DNA of 64,000 bases, taken from NCBI GenBank assembly GCA_022609375.1, contig JAGKQE010000049.1:1-64000 (forward strand). The letters run 5' to 3'. The notes under the pieces were generated by a model. That model did not search any database and was not told where the DNA came from. It saw only the letters and a program-made list of their open reading frames with translations. Shown here one piece after another: positions 32,594 through 44,035 of the stretch (its first letter is position 1; each line of letters starts with the position of its first letter). The translations under genes and the position numbers were made by a program. Source of the stretch: Xenosphaeropsis pyriputrescens (lineage: Eukaryota; Ascomycota; Leotiomycetes; Phacidiales; Phacidiaceae).

Positions 32594-33690
32594 ATTTGAG
32601 ATATGTGGGATGGCCCAAGATAGTTGCTGGTTAGGTGAATTGTGTATCAGCAGTAATTATCTACTTGCTACTGGCTATCCTTGACCTTTATGTCCATTGA
32701 GGACTTGAAAAGCTACTTCTTGCTACTAGGTGTGGGAGGATCTTGCTAGCTTTTTCTATATATAATATAGGCTATAGCTATTGCACTATGTAGCTGTCTA
32801 TGAATTGCAAGACCTAGTACAACATAATTGTAATAATAACTTCATACAAACCTTCAAATACTATACAAAACAAGTAAAATAATCTAGTAGATACTAATAA
32901 CATTAAAGAAGACTTTAAGTTACTTGTTTTTCTCTAATATATAGTATATATAGTTGTATCCTCTTTTCTAAATAGAAAAGAGAAAATTAGGAAGTACAAG
33001 CTAAGAAATACTTGATTATTCTCTTATCCTATATTTAGGTGTATTTAATTAAGCACACTTGTCTATTTGTTTAGATAAGTTCGATTATTTAAAGGGAAAT
33101 AGTTTACTAGAAAACATAGATTAAATGTTAGGATAGATCTAGCTTTTAAGAAGTAGAGGGTATTTATTAACTTAAAGTAAACCAAATGTATATATCGATC
33201 TCTTTAAGAATACTAGGTATAATCTAAATTAAAAACTTATTAAACAACTCTATAGATAAAGTTTATTTCCCTAACTTCTATATTAGGAAATTTCTATTAG
33301 AATATATCTATACTTGTATCTTTATAGTGTCTTAGCTCTTTTCTAAGCTAGATAAATTTTACTATTAATTATATATATATATATTTCCTTAGCTATATAA
33401 TACAAATTAAGAAGGATAGATAGGTATCTATAACAACTTGAAATGCATTCTAGGCTAAGACCAGATTAGGTGTAGCCAAGTATTTTTTACTAGGCAAAGG
33501 ACCTATAGGTTTGCTTATCTGCTCTCCTGCCCTCTCCTAGTTGAACATTTCTGCTCTCACTTCCTCTTCTATCTCTTTAAACATTAGACATCAATCACAC
33601 CCTCCATATCTCCACATCTCCACATCTCCACATCTCCACAAACACGTAACACTAAGTTGGAAACGCCGCTCTCGTCCTTCCGTCTGCGGT
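32594..33690. other. AT-rich tract between the two Gag-like ORFs
   Basis: From about 32640 to 33480 the sequence is dominated by A/T with many TA steps and no open frame above the reporting length, in sharp contrast with the roughly balanced flanks. Such composition is what repeat-induced point mutation leaves in fungal repeats, but composition alone does not prove it. An ATCTCCAC tandem tract lies at 33608-33640. Confidence 0.65.
33608..33640 (+). repeat. ATCTCCAC octamer tandem tract
   Basis: Four near-perfect ATCTCCAC units just upstream of the second Gag-like ORF. Confidence 0.9.
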
Positions 33691-34734
33691 ATGGAACGCT
33701 ACAGGTCAGGACCTGACTGGGGTCGCCGAATAGTCTATGCCAGTCCTGGATACATAGATTCAGACACCGAAGTCAACAAACCTCGCGACGCCAACATGGG
33801 CAATGATACGAAACCGAAAGCAGCAAGCGGTCCTGTTAATGAAGCTACTAGAGTCGATATTCATACAGCCAATGAGCACGTTGAGTTCGAGTCTCTACGC
33901 CGTGATCACGCTAGAGTTCAACGTGAGCTCGATGCTAAGACGACTGAATTGGCCAACAAAGAATCTGTCATCTCTTCTCTTCAACATGAAGCCAGATTCA
34001 CGAAATCCTACGTACTCCCAGACCCGCCTGTCTTCACTGGTGAATCTGACATAACTTTCGACGTATGGAGAGCATTGATGCTCAACAAGCTCAGTGTGAA
34101 CAGCGATCACTTTGTTAATAACGTAAGCCAGAAAGGATACATCATCAGCCGACTTTCAGGAGAAGCTCTGCTATGCGTGGCTGCAAACCTTCGACAGAGT
34201 TCAGCATTCCGGAACGTTGAGGACATCATGCATTACCTTCAGCTCATCTATGGTATGATCATGGATCCTACATTGATGGCTGCTACTCCACCAGTCTCTG
34301 TCCAACGCATCACAGCCTCGGATCCTGCATTGACCGCTTCTAATTCATCAGTATCTGTCCAATCTGTCACAGCCTCGGCAATTTCAACAACAACCGCAGC
34401 TCCATCTCATGCATACTTTGAAGATCCAGGCCCAGATAGCCTTCCAGAGCCGAAGGGTTCGAAGCGCAAGTCTGAGGATTCTCCAATGAGTGCTGGGCCT
34501 GGTAGAGCGAAGAAGCAGAAGCAGAAGCACTTGAGAAAAGGGAAGAAGAAAGACAGCACACAAACTAACACCTCTTCTAGCCTGCTAAAGGATTCCCAGC
34601 TCACATTGTCTTCTCAGCCTCAGGCCGTCTCCAAAGAACAGGAAATGAAGCTCAAAAACCGATGTGAAAAGTGCAAGGAACTCGGACACTTCGGTAAGAA
34701 TTGCAGAAACAAGAAGCTGCGCAAGGGAAAATAA
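33691..34734 (+). CDS. Gag-like ORF with CCHC zinc knuckle (copy 2)
   Basis: Single-exon ORF of 347 residues from the ATG at 33691 (the open frame extends upstream to 33541 without ATG). A heptad-rich segment FESLRRDHARVQRELDAK precedes the Gag-type core YVLPDPPVFTGESDITFDVW and GYIISRLSGEALLCVAA. A Ser/Thr/Pro-rich linker and a Lys-rich basic patch (KKQKQKHLRKGKKK) follow. The C-terminus is the nucleic-acid-binding knuckle C-x2-C-x4-H-x4-C in RCEKCKELGHFGKNC. It is related to the ORF at 31700-32593. No pol gene follows within the next 860 bp. Likely a decayed element or a domesticated Gag. Confidence 0.65.
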   Translation: MERYRSGPDWGRRIVYASPGYIDSDTEVNKPRDANMGNDTKPKAASGPVNEATRVDIHTANEHVEFESLRRDHARVQRELDAKTTELANKESVISSLQHEARFTKSYVLPDPPVFTGESDITFDVWRALMLNKLSVNSDHFVNNVSQKGYIISRLSGEALLCVAANLRQSSAFRNVEDIMHYLQLIYGMIMDPTLMAATPPVSVQRITASDPALTASNSSVSVQSVTASAISTTTAAPSHAYFEDPGPDSLPEPKGSKRKSEDSPMSAGPGRAKKQKQKHLRKGKKKDSTQTNTSSSLLKDSQLTLSSQPQAVSKEQEMKLKNRCEKCKELGHFGKNCRNKKLRKGK

Positions 34735-35601
34735 GCATTGTTGGCATGAGGTCAAGGAAACACGAATGACTGGACGAATGGGGAACCTCTACATTTGCAT
34801 TTGGCAATGCTTTCGCTTCTAGATCCAACAATCATGTACGATCTTTCACAGCTACGTGTAGCATAACAAAGATAGGACCTAATAAATCATGTCTGGTTCA
34901 GCCATGGCCTCAACAGTTGAACAATGTAAACATGTTCGTGTCGGAGAGAAACTGTTGCCTACTTGCCGTATCAAATTCAGTACCCCTTGAAGTGCATTGA
35001 GTTATCTGTCTATCATCCATCGTCTTTTGTATGTGGCAGTGCATTATGTCAGAGGCGTAGTTTACCTTGTCAGTTTACCCATTGCTAAATTTGATACAGA
35101 TCCATGCACAATACGCTTCCTGCCTGTCATCTCTCTCCTTTGGCCGATTTGGGATAGTCTTTGCGCAATGGAATGTCTTGAGTATTTAGATACTTCTCAC
35201 TGAGGTCAATACAAGGTTGATTAACTAGCGCGTTTTCATAAAAGTGGCCGGGATGCAAGAGCGCTTTATCCTTTACTTGTACGTATATGATTAGCGTAAA
35301 CGAGCCATCTCGAATCAATACCCCACAATTTGGTCAAGAGTAAGGTTCTGAACTGGTATATCAATCAATTAATCAATCAATGAATTATACCAACTCCAGA
35401 CCACGACAGCAGCATATATAACTCGTCGGTAGCCTACACGCTCGCCAAGCGTCACTTCCAAGGCATTACCCTGAATAAACCGCACGGAGTAATAAAAACT
35501 AGACAGAAGCTCCAAACCCTGCTACACCAAACCTGCTATGCTTGACGCCAATACAATCATTTAATCAAACAAACTCAGCCCTCCCATTCACGTCATCTCC
35601 A
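34735..35601. other. Intergenic, no gene or LTR recognised
   Basis: I looked for pol-like frames after the Gag-like ORF and found none. Short TCAATCAAT repeats occur near 35360-35385. The right end is the 3' flank of the Dnt1-like gene. Confidence 0.45.
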
Positions 35602-38600
35602 TCATTTCACTGACCTTCCGAACGAAAACATCCTGGAGATTTCCTCCGTGGTGGTGTCTTTCTTCTTTTTCTTCAAATCCGCGCCGGCACCTCTCGTCGG
35701 CTGCGCACCGTCACTCATAAGCATTCTATTGTCTCTCGTACGTCTGTTGCCAGCAACAGGCTGCGTGGACGGTGGCAGCTTGCTCGCATCGCCTTCACTG
35801 TCATCTGAATCCGAGTCCGAGTCCGAGCTGCTACTGCTGCTGCTATCGGAATCGTCATCGTTCTCCTCTTCCTCCTCCACGATCTTCTCCGGCTTCTTCA
35901 TTGATGCCTGTTTGGCCGCATGCAAAGCGGCGTAGTCGACCTTTGGCTTCTCCTTGTTCATCTTGGTCAAGCTGTAACGGTAGCGTGCTGAGGTGGTAGG
36001 ACGAGTTGTAGAAGCAGCCGGTTTCGGCTGCGTAGAATGAACGGATTGTGTGGAGCCCTGCACTCGAGGTGATGTGTCACGACGAATCTGCGACTGTACA
36101 AGAGCGTCCAGGTCACGTTCAGAGGTAGGGTCTACACGGCCATGGGCAGTGCGGGGTACATCGCCGCTGGAGGGTTTCGGTGGCGGGAGCTCATTATCAG
36201 AGTCATCGGCATTCGTTTCATTCTCTTCCTGTGTGTTTAGGTAGATTGGGGATGATTGAGGTGGTGGTGAGCGACGTTGGGGGCTAGCATCATGGTAGTC
36301 TGAAGACGAACTATCTGAGCTGTCATTTGTGTCATCTCCGGCGTCCTTAGTTACTTGATCGCTAGGTTTGTGTGCAGAGGAGGCTGGAGATGGGTGGTGA
36401 CTTTCGCGGAATCCAACAGGTGAGTGGCTGTCTCTTGGGGGAGAAGCTGGCGTCGAATGAGAATCAGATCGTTTAGGGATAGGATCAACCGGCGTGGCTG
36501 GCTTTTGGCTCTTGGGCACCGAAGGTGTAGATAAGTCTTTAGCTTGATTGATGGCGGCCTGGAACATGTTCCCTAACTTTGTGGTTTTGCCTTTCGAGGT
36601 CTGTGATGCAGGCATTTGTAGAGCTGGTGGTATAATCGGAGTTGGAACATAAGCTCGCTTCTTATCTGGAGATGCAAGATTTACTCCTCCGTCATTTTCG
36701 TCATCTGACCAATCAGAATCCTCTTCTCCCGATGACAACTCGATGACCTCCTTACTCTTGGGTTTTCGTTTTGTCGATGTCGTCGCGCCTGCTGGAGTGA
36801 AAGCGAGAGCAGGCTTAGACTGTGAAAACAACTTTGGAGGTGGCATGCTGGGTTGAGAAGCAGATTTCGGCGCAGTCTTCTTGTCAGGTGTGGTTGATCT
36901 TGGTGCACCAGTGTATCCTAGCTGCGGTCTGATAATTTGAGTCTGTCTCAAAGTGCCCGGAGACTTCTTAGCAGGTGGTGGTATCGGACTATTAGAAAGT
37001 GGTTGGGTGGAAGCTGTAACGCAAGATGTTTAGCTCACGCAGCACTTCTGCGAATTATCAGGATACTCACCAGAAGCTCTTGTGAGCATGGTCCGCTCAG
37101 GCTGCTTCTGCGCAGACGGCGGTGAGACATTCTCTACAAACGACACGGACCGTCTTGGAGGAAGTGGCATCTGAGCTTCAAGGCTGACATCTACAGGGCC
37201 TTCGGACGATCGCGGGACGGAAGAGCCCTTTCTAGGGGATGGCCTTCCCAAAGGATAATGAGGAGTTGCCGACAAAGTACGCCTTAAAATAGAGCTTGGA
37301 GTCTTGTCTCTGGAGTCTTGTCGCCCTAGAGGGGTTTTGCTGCGTACCGGTGTGCTCCTGGCAGGTGTGCTTCGTGGCTCAACAGCAGGTTCAAGAGAAG
37401 TGTCCGGATCCTCAGTATCGTCAGCATCGGCCATCTCCTGATCCAGGTCGTTTAAGTTGAGGTTCTTCGCTTTGATGGATGCTATAAAGCGAGGTTTTTT
37501 CTTGTTTATTTCGGTCCAGTGATGGCTAATACCTTTTGTCGACCTCGAAGGGAAGAATTTGGTTTGCATGTTTACCCAGCTCCAACCCTGAGTATGTGCA
37601 AGTATGAGTTTGATGTCATCGCCTTCTGACCACAGCAGGTTCTTGGTCCTCGCAGTAGCAGGGCTGTCCTTGCTGGACGTCTGACTGGACGATAACATAG
37701 AAACTGCAGTCTTCGCCGGAGTCTGGCTAGCCTTCGTAGCATCGACTTCCGCCTTCTTTGCCACGGCCCGAGCGTCCTCAGCAGCCTTCTCAGATTTCGC
37801 GCTGCTGGCTCTGCCCGTCTCTCTTTCTGCTTGGCGCTTGAGTGACTCCTCACGCTTTCTCCTGTCGTAAGTTTCCTTGAGACTTCTCTCCCTTGAGCTT
37901 CGTCGTTGAAAGTCTTGGCGTTCTTCCTCGAGGATTTTGCGCTTTTCCTCATCGGCACGTCTTTCTGCCGCTTCCTCATCAAGCTCCTTTAAGGTTTGGT
38001 CTCGTATCTTGTCGCCTTCGGCCTCCAATCTCGCCCTGTTGGCATCTTTCTCGATCTTTTCCAACTCGGCCTTCTCTTCTGCGCGTTTTGACTGCTCCGC
38101 TTTCTCTTTAGTCTTTTGATATCTTTCCATTTCTTCTCTCGCCTTTTTCTCCGCATGCTGAATCGCAACCGAGGCAGCTTGCTGCTCTCCCTCGCGTTCT
38201 TTCTCCGCTACCTCCTCTCTCTTACGCTCTGCGTCACGTTTCTCAGCTACCAACGCTGCAGCAGATCTGGGAGAGGTTTCGTCTTCCTTGCCATCAAAAC
38301 CGTCGATGGTCTCGTCTAGGTCCATATTCTCCACAGTATTCCCATTTGTTTCCACATCATTGGCCATTCTTGTTTGTGCTCGAGCTCCGTTAACACTATA
38401 TGGCGTGAAGCCATTCGCACTGGATGGTACGGATCTTATTTCTTCCTCTCTGTCAGTCCCAATATCTTCGTAGATATCAGGCCTTGCTTGAGATTCCGGA
38501 TATTGGCGTGTGGTTGGCTTAGCTTTGAGTATACTAGCATCCGGACGCTTCAGTTTTCTACTTGACTTTGGTTCTGTCGTCATAGCTCTAGCGGGGTGTG

Positions 38601-39628
38601 CCTGCGCCGATTGAGGAGTAGTTGCAGCCGTAGACGTGGAACGTGGTCGCTCGATATGGCCACCGTTTTGTCTGGATCTGTCTAGGTCTGTAGGGATAGT
38701 AGCGATCGGTTGTGGGAGACTTCGGCGAGAGGGCTCATGGAATGGACTTCCTAGGACATTGTCCGATATGCCATTCACCTTTGGGAATGTTTTGCTGTAG
38801 TTCTTCATCGTGAAATAATCGTCAGTCACCGGGTCATTCTCAATCTCGTAAAACGATCGCAACTGTAATTCAGGGGACGAAGGGGGGGTCGAGTTTAAGC
38901 CCAGGGTTGAGGTGCTTACATCGGCGGCAGTCTGAGTTTCCTCGACGATGCTTGCCGGCCCCTGAGAATCCTTCACTTGCAACATGGGTGCTCGGTGGCC
39001 ATTGACGGTGGGTCCTCGAAGCTCCTCGGTGTCCTGTTCATGCGATCGAATCGGTCGGTCCGGATCATTGTTTAGAATTCTCTGTCTCTTATTTGGTCTC
39101 GCCGTGCCTGGTGATGCTGCAGGTGAGTCTCGTTCTTCAGATATCCTATCCAGTCCAGCAGTTGCACCGGGTCGCAAGCTCTGGCTTCTGGCTCTCTTGA
39201 GCAGAGCACCTGGGCGCAAACCAGACGTGGGGGGTACGGAATCACGCATCGACGGCGTCGCATACGATTGAACGACCCTTATAACATCCCGATCATCGAA
39301 GACGTCTTCAACAAGAAGATCGAGACTAAGGTCGGCTCCATCGACAGTCTGGCACTTTTTAATGTCGAGGTCCCTATATCCTTGTCAGTGCTCAATTCGG
39401 AAAAGGTCAGAATATAAATCTGCAAGCGCAAAACACATACTTTCCATAGTTATGTTTAACAAACGCAGCAATGTTCGGGCAAAGGTCTCGAATGGTGGTA
39501 CCGCAAGAGCTGAGAAGCAGGAATCTTTCGTCAGGACTAATTAATAGGTTCTTGCTGGCCTCCGGGGGTAGAACGTGGACATTCAGTCTGAAAGGCCTGG
39601 TTTTCGGGGGAGGCATTTGGTAATCCAT
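35602..39628 (-). CDS. Dnt1/Net1-like nucleolar protein with N-terminal Cdc14-binding-protein domain
   Basis: Predicted 1300-residue protein from exons 39628-39441, 39373-37071 and 37013-35602 (introns 67 and 57 nt). Joining exons 1 and 2 gives HNYGKDLDIKKCQ and DLSLDLLVEDVFDDRDVIRVV, the ubiquitin-like start domain of Dnt1/Net1-type proteins, which hold the Cdc14 phosphatase in the nucleolus and regulate mitotic exit and rDNA silencing. Residues about 310-560 are a long charged coiled coil rich in E, K and R. A Myb/SANT-like segment near 640-685 (SEGDDIKLILAHTQGWSW) follows. The last 450 residues are Ser/Pro-rich with acidic runs (SSGEEDSDWSDDEND) and end in a basic motif with FSFGRSVK. Nucleolar location is inferred from the family. 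Confidence 0.85.
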
Positions 39629-40103
39629 GGCTGCGCATTGCTCGCCAGGGACGGAGAAATGATGAAATGAAGCAATTAATGGACAGCGGCGTGAGAAGTG
39701 AATATAGATGTAAAGGATCGAGGGTGAAGAGAAGTTCGGGAAAAAAAATTGAGGGGAGGGAGGAGGGAGAGGAAGGTGAGAGTGTTGTTCGTTGCTACCG
39801 TTTGGATGCTGCGCGCAAAGTGAATTAATTACCAGGTAGAGTACGAGGATGGATAATTTTGGTGATGGAAATGGCCCAAGCTCTCTCTTTAGCGGCGGAG
39901 AAATCGCGTGGCAGCGCGTCGAGGGTCGATCGGTAGTGAAGAGTTACGCGACTGAAGAGACGTGTCGTATCGTATCGTCTTGTATCGTAGGTATGGAGTG
40001 TGAAGTATGAAGTACCGACGGAGGATAATCCACGTCTAGCGCTCAGATGTGAATACTTCTCTTCGTCGTGGCCTTCCACCTTGGTTCGAGATGGTGAGTG
40101 GAG

Positions 40104-40128
40104 GTCAAAGTCAAAGTCAAAGTCAAAG
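40104..40128 (+). repeat. GTCAAA hexamer, four units
   Basis: Perfect tandem GTCAAA units upstream of the Dnt1-like gene. Confidence 0.95.
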
Positions 40129-40260
40129 AAGAGATAAGGATGTAGGGGGTCACTTGAGTTCAGGTCAAGTGCTTGTAGAAAGGCAAAGGGCCCAAGAGGA
40201 ATTGTGAAGGTGAGTTGAGCGTGTACAATCTTGACACAAATTCAAAAGAACATAATTGGG

Positions 40261-40303
40261 GAAAGCAAGAGAGCAAGAGAGCAAGAAAGCAGGAGAGCAA
40301 GAA
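40261..40303 (+). repeat. GAGCAAGA-type octamer tract
   Basis: Imperfect tandem GAGCAAGA/GAAAGCAA units, purine-only apart from C at fixed spacing. Confidence 0.85.
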
Positions 40304-41440
40304 GTCTATCCAGAATATCTGGTGATCCAATCTTTAGGGGGCTGGCGGCATCCTCTCTCATGCAGCCATGGCCAACAATTTGAGCAATTGACGAACGCTC
40401 TCCTGCATATGTGCATACTGACTTTTCATTTTCACATATATTAACGACGTGTCTGATAGACTTCATCTCACCCGCCCCGAGTATGTCAGTATGCGCCCAC
40501 ATCAGCGACTGGCCAGACATACGTCCTTCGCGGAACATGGGGCCCCGGTATCACTCACATATCATTTTTGATATCTAGTTTGCGCAGAATGGGGCATGGT
40601 ATATATACTATGCTGCAGATGCTTTGCACTCAACGCTCACTTCCATATACAGACTGAACAGACCGAGCATAACATGGAAGAGAAAACAAGACAAGAAAAC
40701 GGAGAACTCTACACATCGCGTTGTGCTTCAGTTCCATGTTCGGTGATAGGAAGAGCATAGCTATAACACTTGCACAAATTCCGAGGAAAATCAGAGGTTC
40801 GACAGCGCTTTTACCTTACATGAGTGGAGTGTGAAATCTACGCAGTACTCTATTCAGTCAATCATTATGAGGCAATGGCAAACGGGACTCTGATGAGAAC
40901 AAGGGTCTCATGCAAGACTTTCGGGGTAAAGTCTGGTTCTGACGCACTCCTTTCGACAATCGCTCCACTGCAGCATATGAATTTCGAGGAATCGAGGGGG
41001 TTGGCATGTATATATCACCCATTGTCTGCCGTAGATGCATCCCGAAGCAAGCTTCCATACCCTCAGACATGGGGTGCTGGATGTTTGTACTGATCTGCTG
41101 AAAGAGACTGGTTTAATCTTCGGATGAATTCAGGCCGTAATGAATTCGCCGTGCTGATTCGACCGAACTTGAATATGCAGAGCATTGAACGGAGATGAAG
41201 TTGTGGAGTCGGAAGTCCTGTGCCCTTCGAGGGATGTGGAGGTCCAGAATCCAGTAGAATCAGTAATTTCATCACCTCCCACGTCGTCAAAAGAGAAAAC
41301 AAAACCCAGCAAGTATTGTGGAATCCTTTGTATTGCCAGAGTGCCTGAGCACCTTATCGAATATATCGAAGTAAACCCAGTCCCGCAGCCTATGCTTGCA
41401 CACTCAAAAGAGAACCATTTACACCCATTCCATTCGTAAT

Positions 41441-41881
41441 TTATCTCAATCTTCTAGCCTCACGCTCAGACTCGAGGAGGCAGAGAATGTCGTCCTCACG
41501 AACTAGAAATTTAACAAGTCAGCAAAAGATCTCATTTGACGAGTTCCCCCAATTGATAAACGGCTCAATAGTACGCGTTGGTGTCGGCTGTATAGTCGAA
41601 AATCGCGTCGAAAGCCGGGAGAAAATGGGGAATGGAAAATCGTACCTGGGCCCTTGACGTTACGGATGATAGAACGGGTGGTGTCGTCCATGAACTCGAC
41701 TCTGACCTGGGTAACACCTCCACGGGAACCTGTAGACCGTCAGAACCTGCGCTTTTCAACGTAGAACCTCGATGTTGCGCGCATTGCGATTGTAGTCGAG
41801 GAATGGGTATTTTCGCATACCGGTTCTGCCCAAAACACGGGTGACCTTGACGAGCTTGACTGGGACCTTAGAAGACTCCAT
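41441..41881 (-). CDS. RPS28: 40S ribosomal protein eS28
   Basis: 68-residue small-subunit ribosomal protein near the mRNA exit/E site. Exons are 41881-41821, 41729-41646 and 41502-41441; introns are 91 and 143 nt. The spliced protein begins MESSKVPVKLVKVTRVLGRT, continues GSRGGVTQVRVEFMDD and ends LLESEREARRLR, which is essentially full length and near-invariant for the family. The first intron follows the ACC-G of RTG; both joints restore the frame exactly. Longer open frames that run through the introns are artefacts. A pyrimidine-rich and intron-like region lies upstream, so a 5' UTR intron is possible. Very high confidence from sequence identity alone. Confidence 0.97.
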
Positions 41882-42821
41882 TTTGGCGATCTGTGTAGGA
41901 AAATAGGTCAGCGGGAATATCGTCGATGGTAGATTCCGTAAGACTGACTTGGGTGATGCGCTGGATATCGGTGTACGAGGAGATGGTGCTGGCGTCGTCT
42001 TTTGCTTGATTTGTCGATACCCTCTTCTTCGTTTGGAAGATCGATAGGGCTTTTCGACTGTGCCAACCCTAGCGAAGAGAAAGTTGGAGGGAGAAAGAGC
42101 TAGTGCCACAAGTGGATTAGCCTATCGTCGGGGGAATTTGAGCCTCGAAGGTCCGCGATGGAGATTTTAGCGAAGTCGCAACGAAGAAAAGAAAAAAAGT
42201 GTTGTCGGTTCGATGAGTCGATGAGTGAACAAGGCCAATATCGACGGGTCAGGCATGAGATCTTCCCATGACAACTCACACTCCCACGTCGGAGTACACC
42301 CATCAGTCAGACAAAAGATGCATATCCGGGACATGGTCATAATGGCAATCTCATGGCCATTGACTTGACCTCATGATGTTTGGCAATTTCAGTTCTAGAT
42401 GGAAACCCAAAAGGGTCACAAACTCTTTCAGACTCAGACTCAGGTACTACACAAGATACAATTTTCATTCAATGTCCCTTATTCCTACAAGCAGGTAGGC
42501 ATTTGCTCAATGTCTGGCTGTGATAATAGGTGTGAACTGCTACCCATTAGGTAGGTATCGATGCGACCCCCGCCAAGGACTGAGAAAACATCGTGACAGC
42601 TCATCAATCATCATAATATAATAATCGTTGTACTCTATGTTGCTTCTGTGACTTGCTTCCCCGTGCCATTCAACCAATTGACTCAACTTGTAAATCTTTG
42701 GTCGAAACAAACTGGTGCACCAGTGTATCTCCTCATCACCACAAAGAAACAAGGCAACCCATCCTGATCCTGCTAACTCCGAAAAACAACAATACACAAT
42801 TCCTCTCACCAAACCCCAGCC
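41882..42821. promoter_or_regulatory. Divergent promoter of eS28 and HIS1
   Basis: The two flanking genes diverge. No extra gene is seen; open frames here are below 135 codons and overlap. Contains CACGTC- and TGACTC-like sequences near 42284 and 42668; the latter resembles a general amino-acid control site, which would fit a histidine gene. Confidence 0.45.
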
Positions 42822-44035
42822 ATGGATCTCGTCAACCAGTAAGTCACTGTCGCATGAGCATGCGCACGAAAAAAATATACTAACAGCCATGAAGCTTAGA
42901 AGGAAGATTGCTCTTCGCAGTACCCAAGAGTACAATTGCCCGCGTCCATAATTGAGTCACCTTCGAACACAGCTGACAGCAACATAGAGGGCCGTCTTCT
43001 CGAGAAATCGCTGAATCTCCTCGAGGGTGCAGACATCCAATTCCGCCGAGAATCACGCCTCGACATCGCACTGGTGAAGAACCTTCCAATCGCGCTCGTT
43101 TTCTTGCCCGCAGCCGACATCCCAACGTTCGTGGGTGAAGGGCGCGTCGACATCGGCATCACAGGCGCAGACCAAGTGGCCGAGCACGATGCGGGCGTAG
43201 CAGCACTCGCCAGCGCACGCGCAGCCAGCGGGACCTCGACACCAACTGAGAACAAGAGCCCCAAGGGCGTCGAGCAGGTCCTTGACCTTGCGTTCGGTGG
43301 TTGCAAGTTGCAGGTCCAGGTCCCCGAGAAGGGCGAATACAAGACACCTTCGGACTTGATTGGCAAGAACATCGGTACCAGCTTCGTTCACCTGGCTGAG
43401 GAATACTTTGCGAAGTTGGAGGCTGAGGCGGGCTTTGAAAGGGCAGTTACTGGTGAGGGCAGGAAGCTGAAGACAAAGATCATTGAGCTCAGCGGAAGTG
43501 TGGAGGCTGCTTGTGCGCTCGGTGTTGCGGACGGCATTGTGGATTTGGTTGGTGAGTTTACGGATTGCTTGCACCGCAAGATGGAATGAGGACTGATGAT
43601 GTGTGTAGAATCTGGTGAGACCATGAAGGCGGCTGGCTTGAAGGCCATTGATACCGTCGTATCAAGTACCGCCATCTTCGTTAAGTCCAAGAACCCATCC
43701 AACCCAGCATTGGTTGAGCTCATCGCCTCGAGAATCAACGGTGTTATCAGTAAGATCCCCTTTTCATAATACGCATATGCATGTGCTGATTCCCAATAGC
43801 TGCGCAAAAGTTCGTCCTCTGCCAATACAACGTGGAGCGAAGCAAGTTGGCAGAAGCCTGCAAGATTACTCCAGGAAAGCGAGCACCAACAATCAACGCT
43901 CTCGAGGAGGAGGGATGGGTGGCCGTATCTTCCATGGTTGAGAAGAAGAGAATTGCGACGGTCATGGACAACTTGACTGCTGTTGGTGCGACAGACATCT
44001 TGGTCTTGAACATTGCCAACACCAGAGCTGGGTGA
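42822..44035 (+). CDS. HIS1: ATP phosphoribosyltransferase (first step of histidine synthesis)
   Basis: Predicted 330-residue cytosolic enzyme joining ATP and PRPP to N1-(5-phosphoribosyl)-ATP. Five exons: 42822-42838, 42895-42929, 42988-43551, 43609-43749 and 43800-44035. Intron 1 carries the perfect branch TACTAAC and ends AAG; the tiny 17- and 35-nt first exons are needed to give MDLVNHLEGRLLFAVPKKGRL. Then come DIQFRRESRLDIALV, FLPAADIPTFVGEGRVDIGITG, GSVEAACALGVADGIVDLVESGET and the regulatory-domain EEEGWVAVSSMVE. An insert of about 20 Ala/Ser/Thr residues lies after EHDAGVAALAS compared with the yeast enzyme. Histidine feedback inhibition is expected from the family. The end at NTRAG matches the yeast length. 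Confidence 0.96.

Larger units (their letters stand above)
39629..41440. other. Intergenic with short tandem repeats
   Basis: 1.8 kb between the Dnt1-like gene start and the stop of eS28. It includes GTCAAA units at 40104-40128 and an AG(C)AAG-rich tract at 40261-40303. A TATA-like TATATATACTATG lies near 40600. I see no supported gene; open frames up to 98 codons look random. Confidence 0.45.

Noticed and set aside
41756..42109. 117-codon minus-strand frame over eS28 exon 1
   Set aside because: Only its middle is real (eS28 exon 1); the rest is 5' flank and intron.
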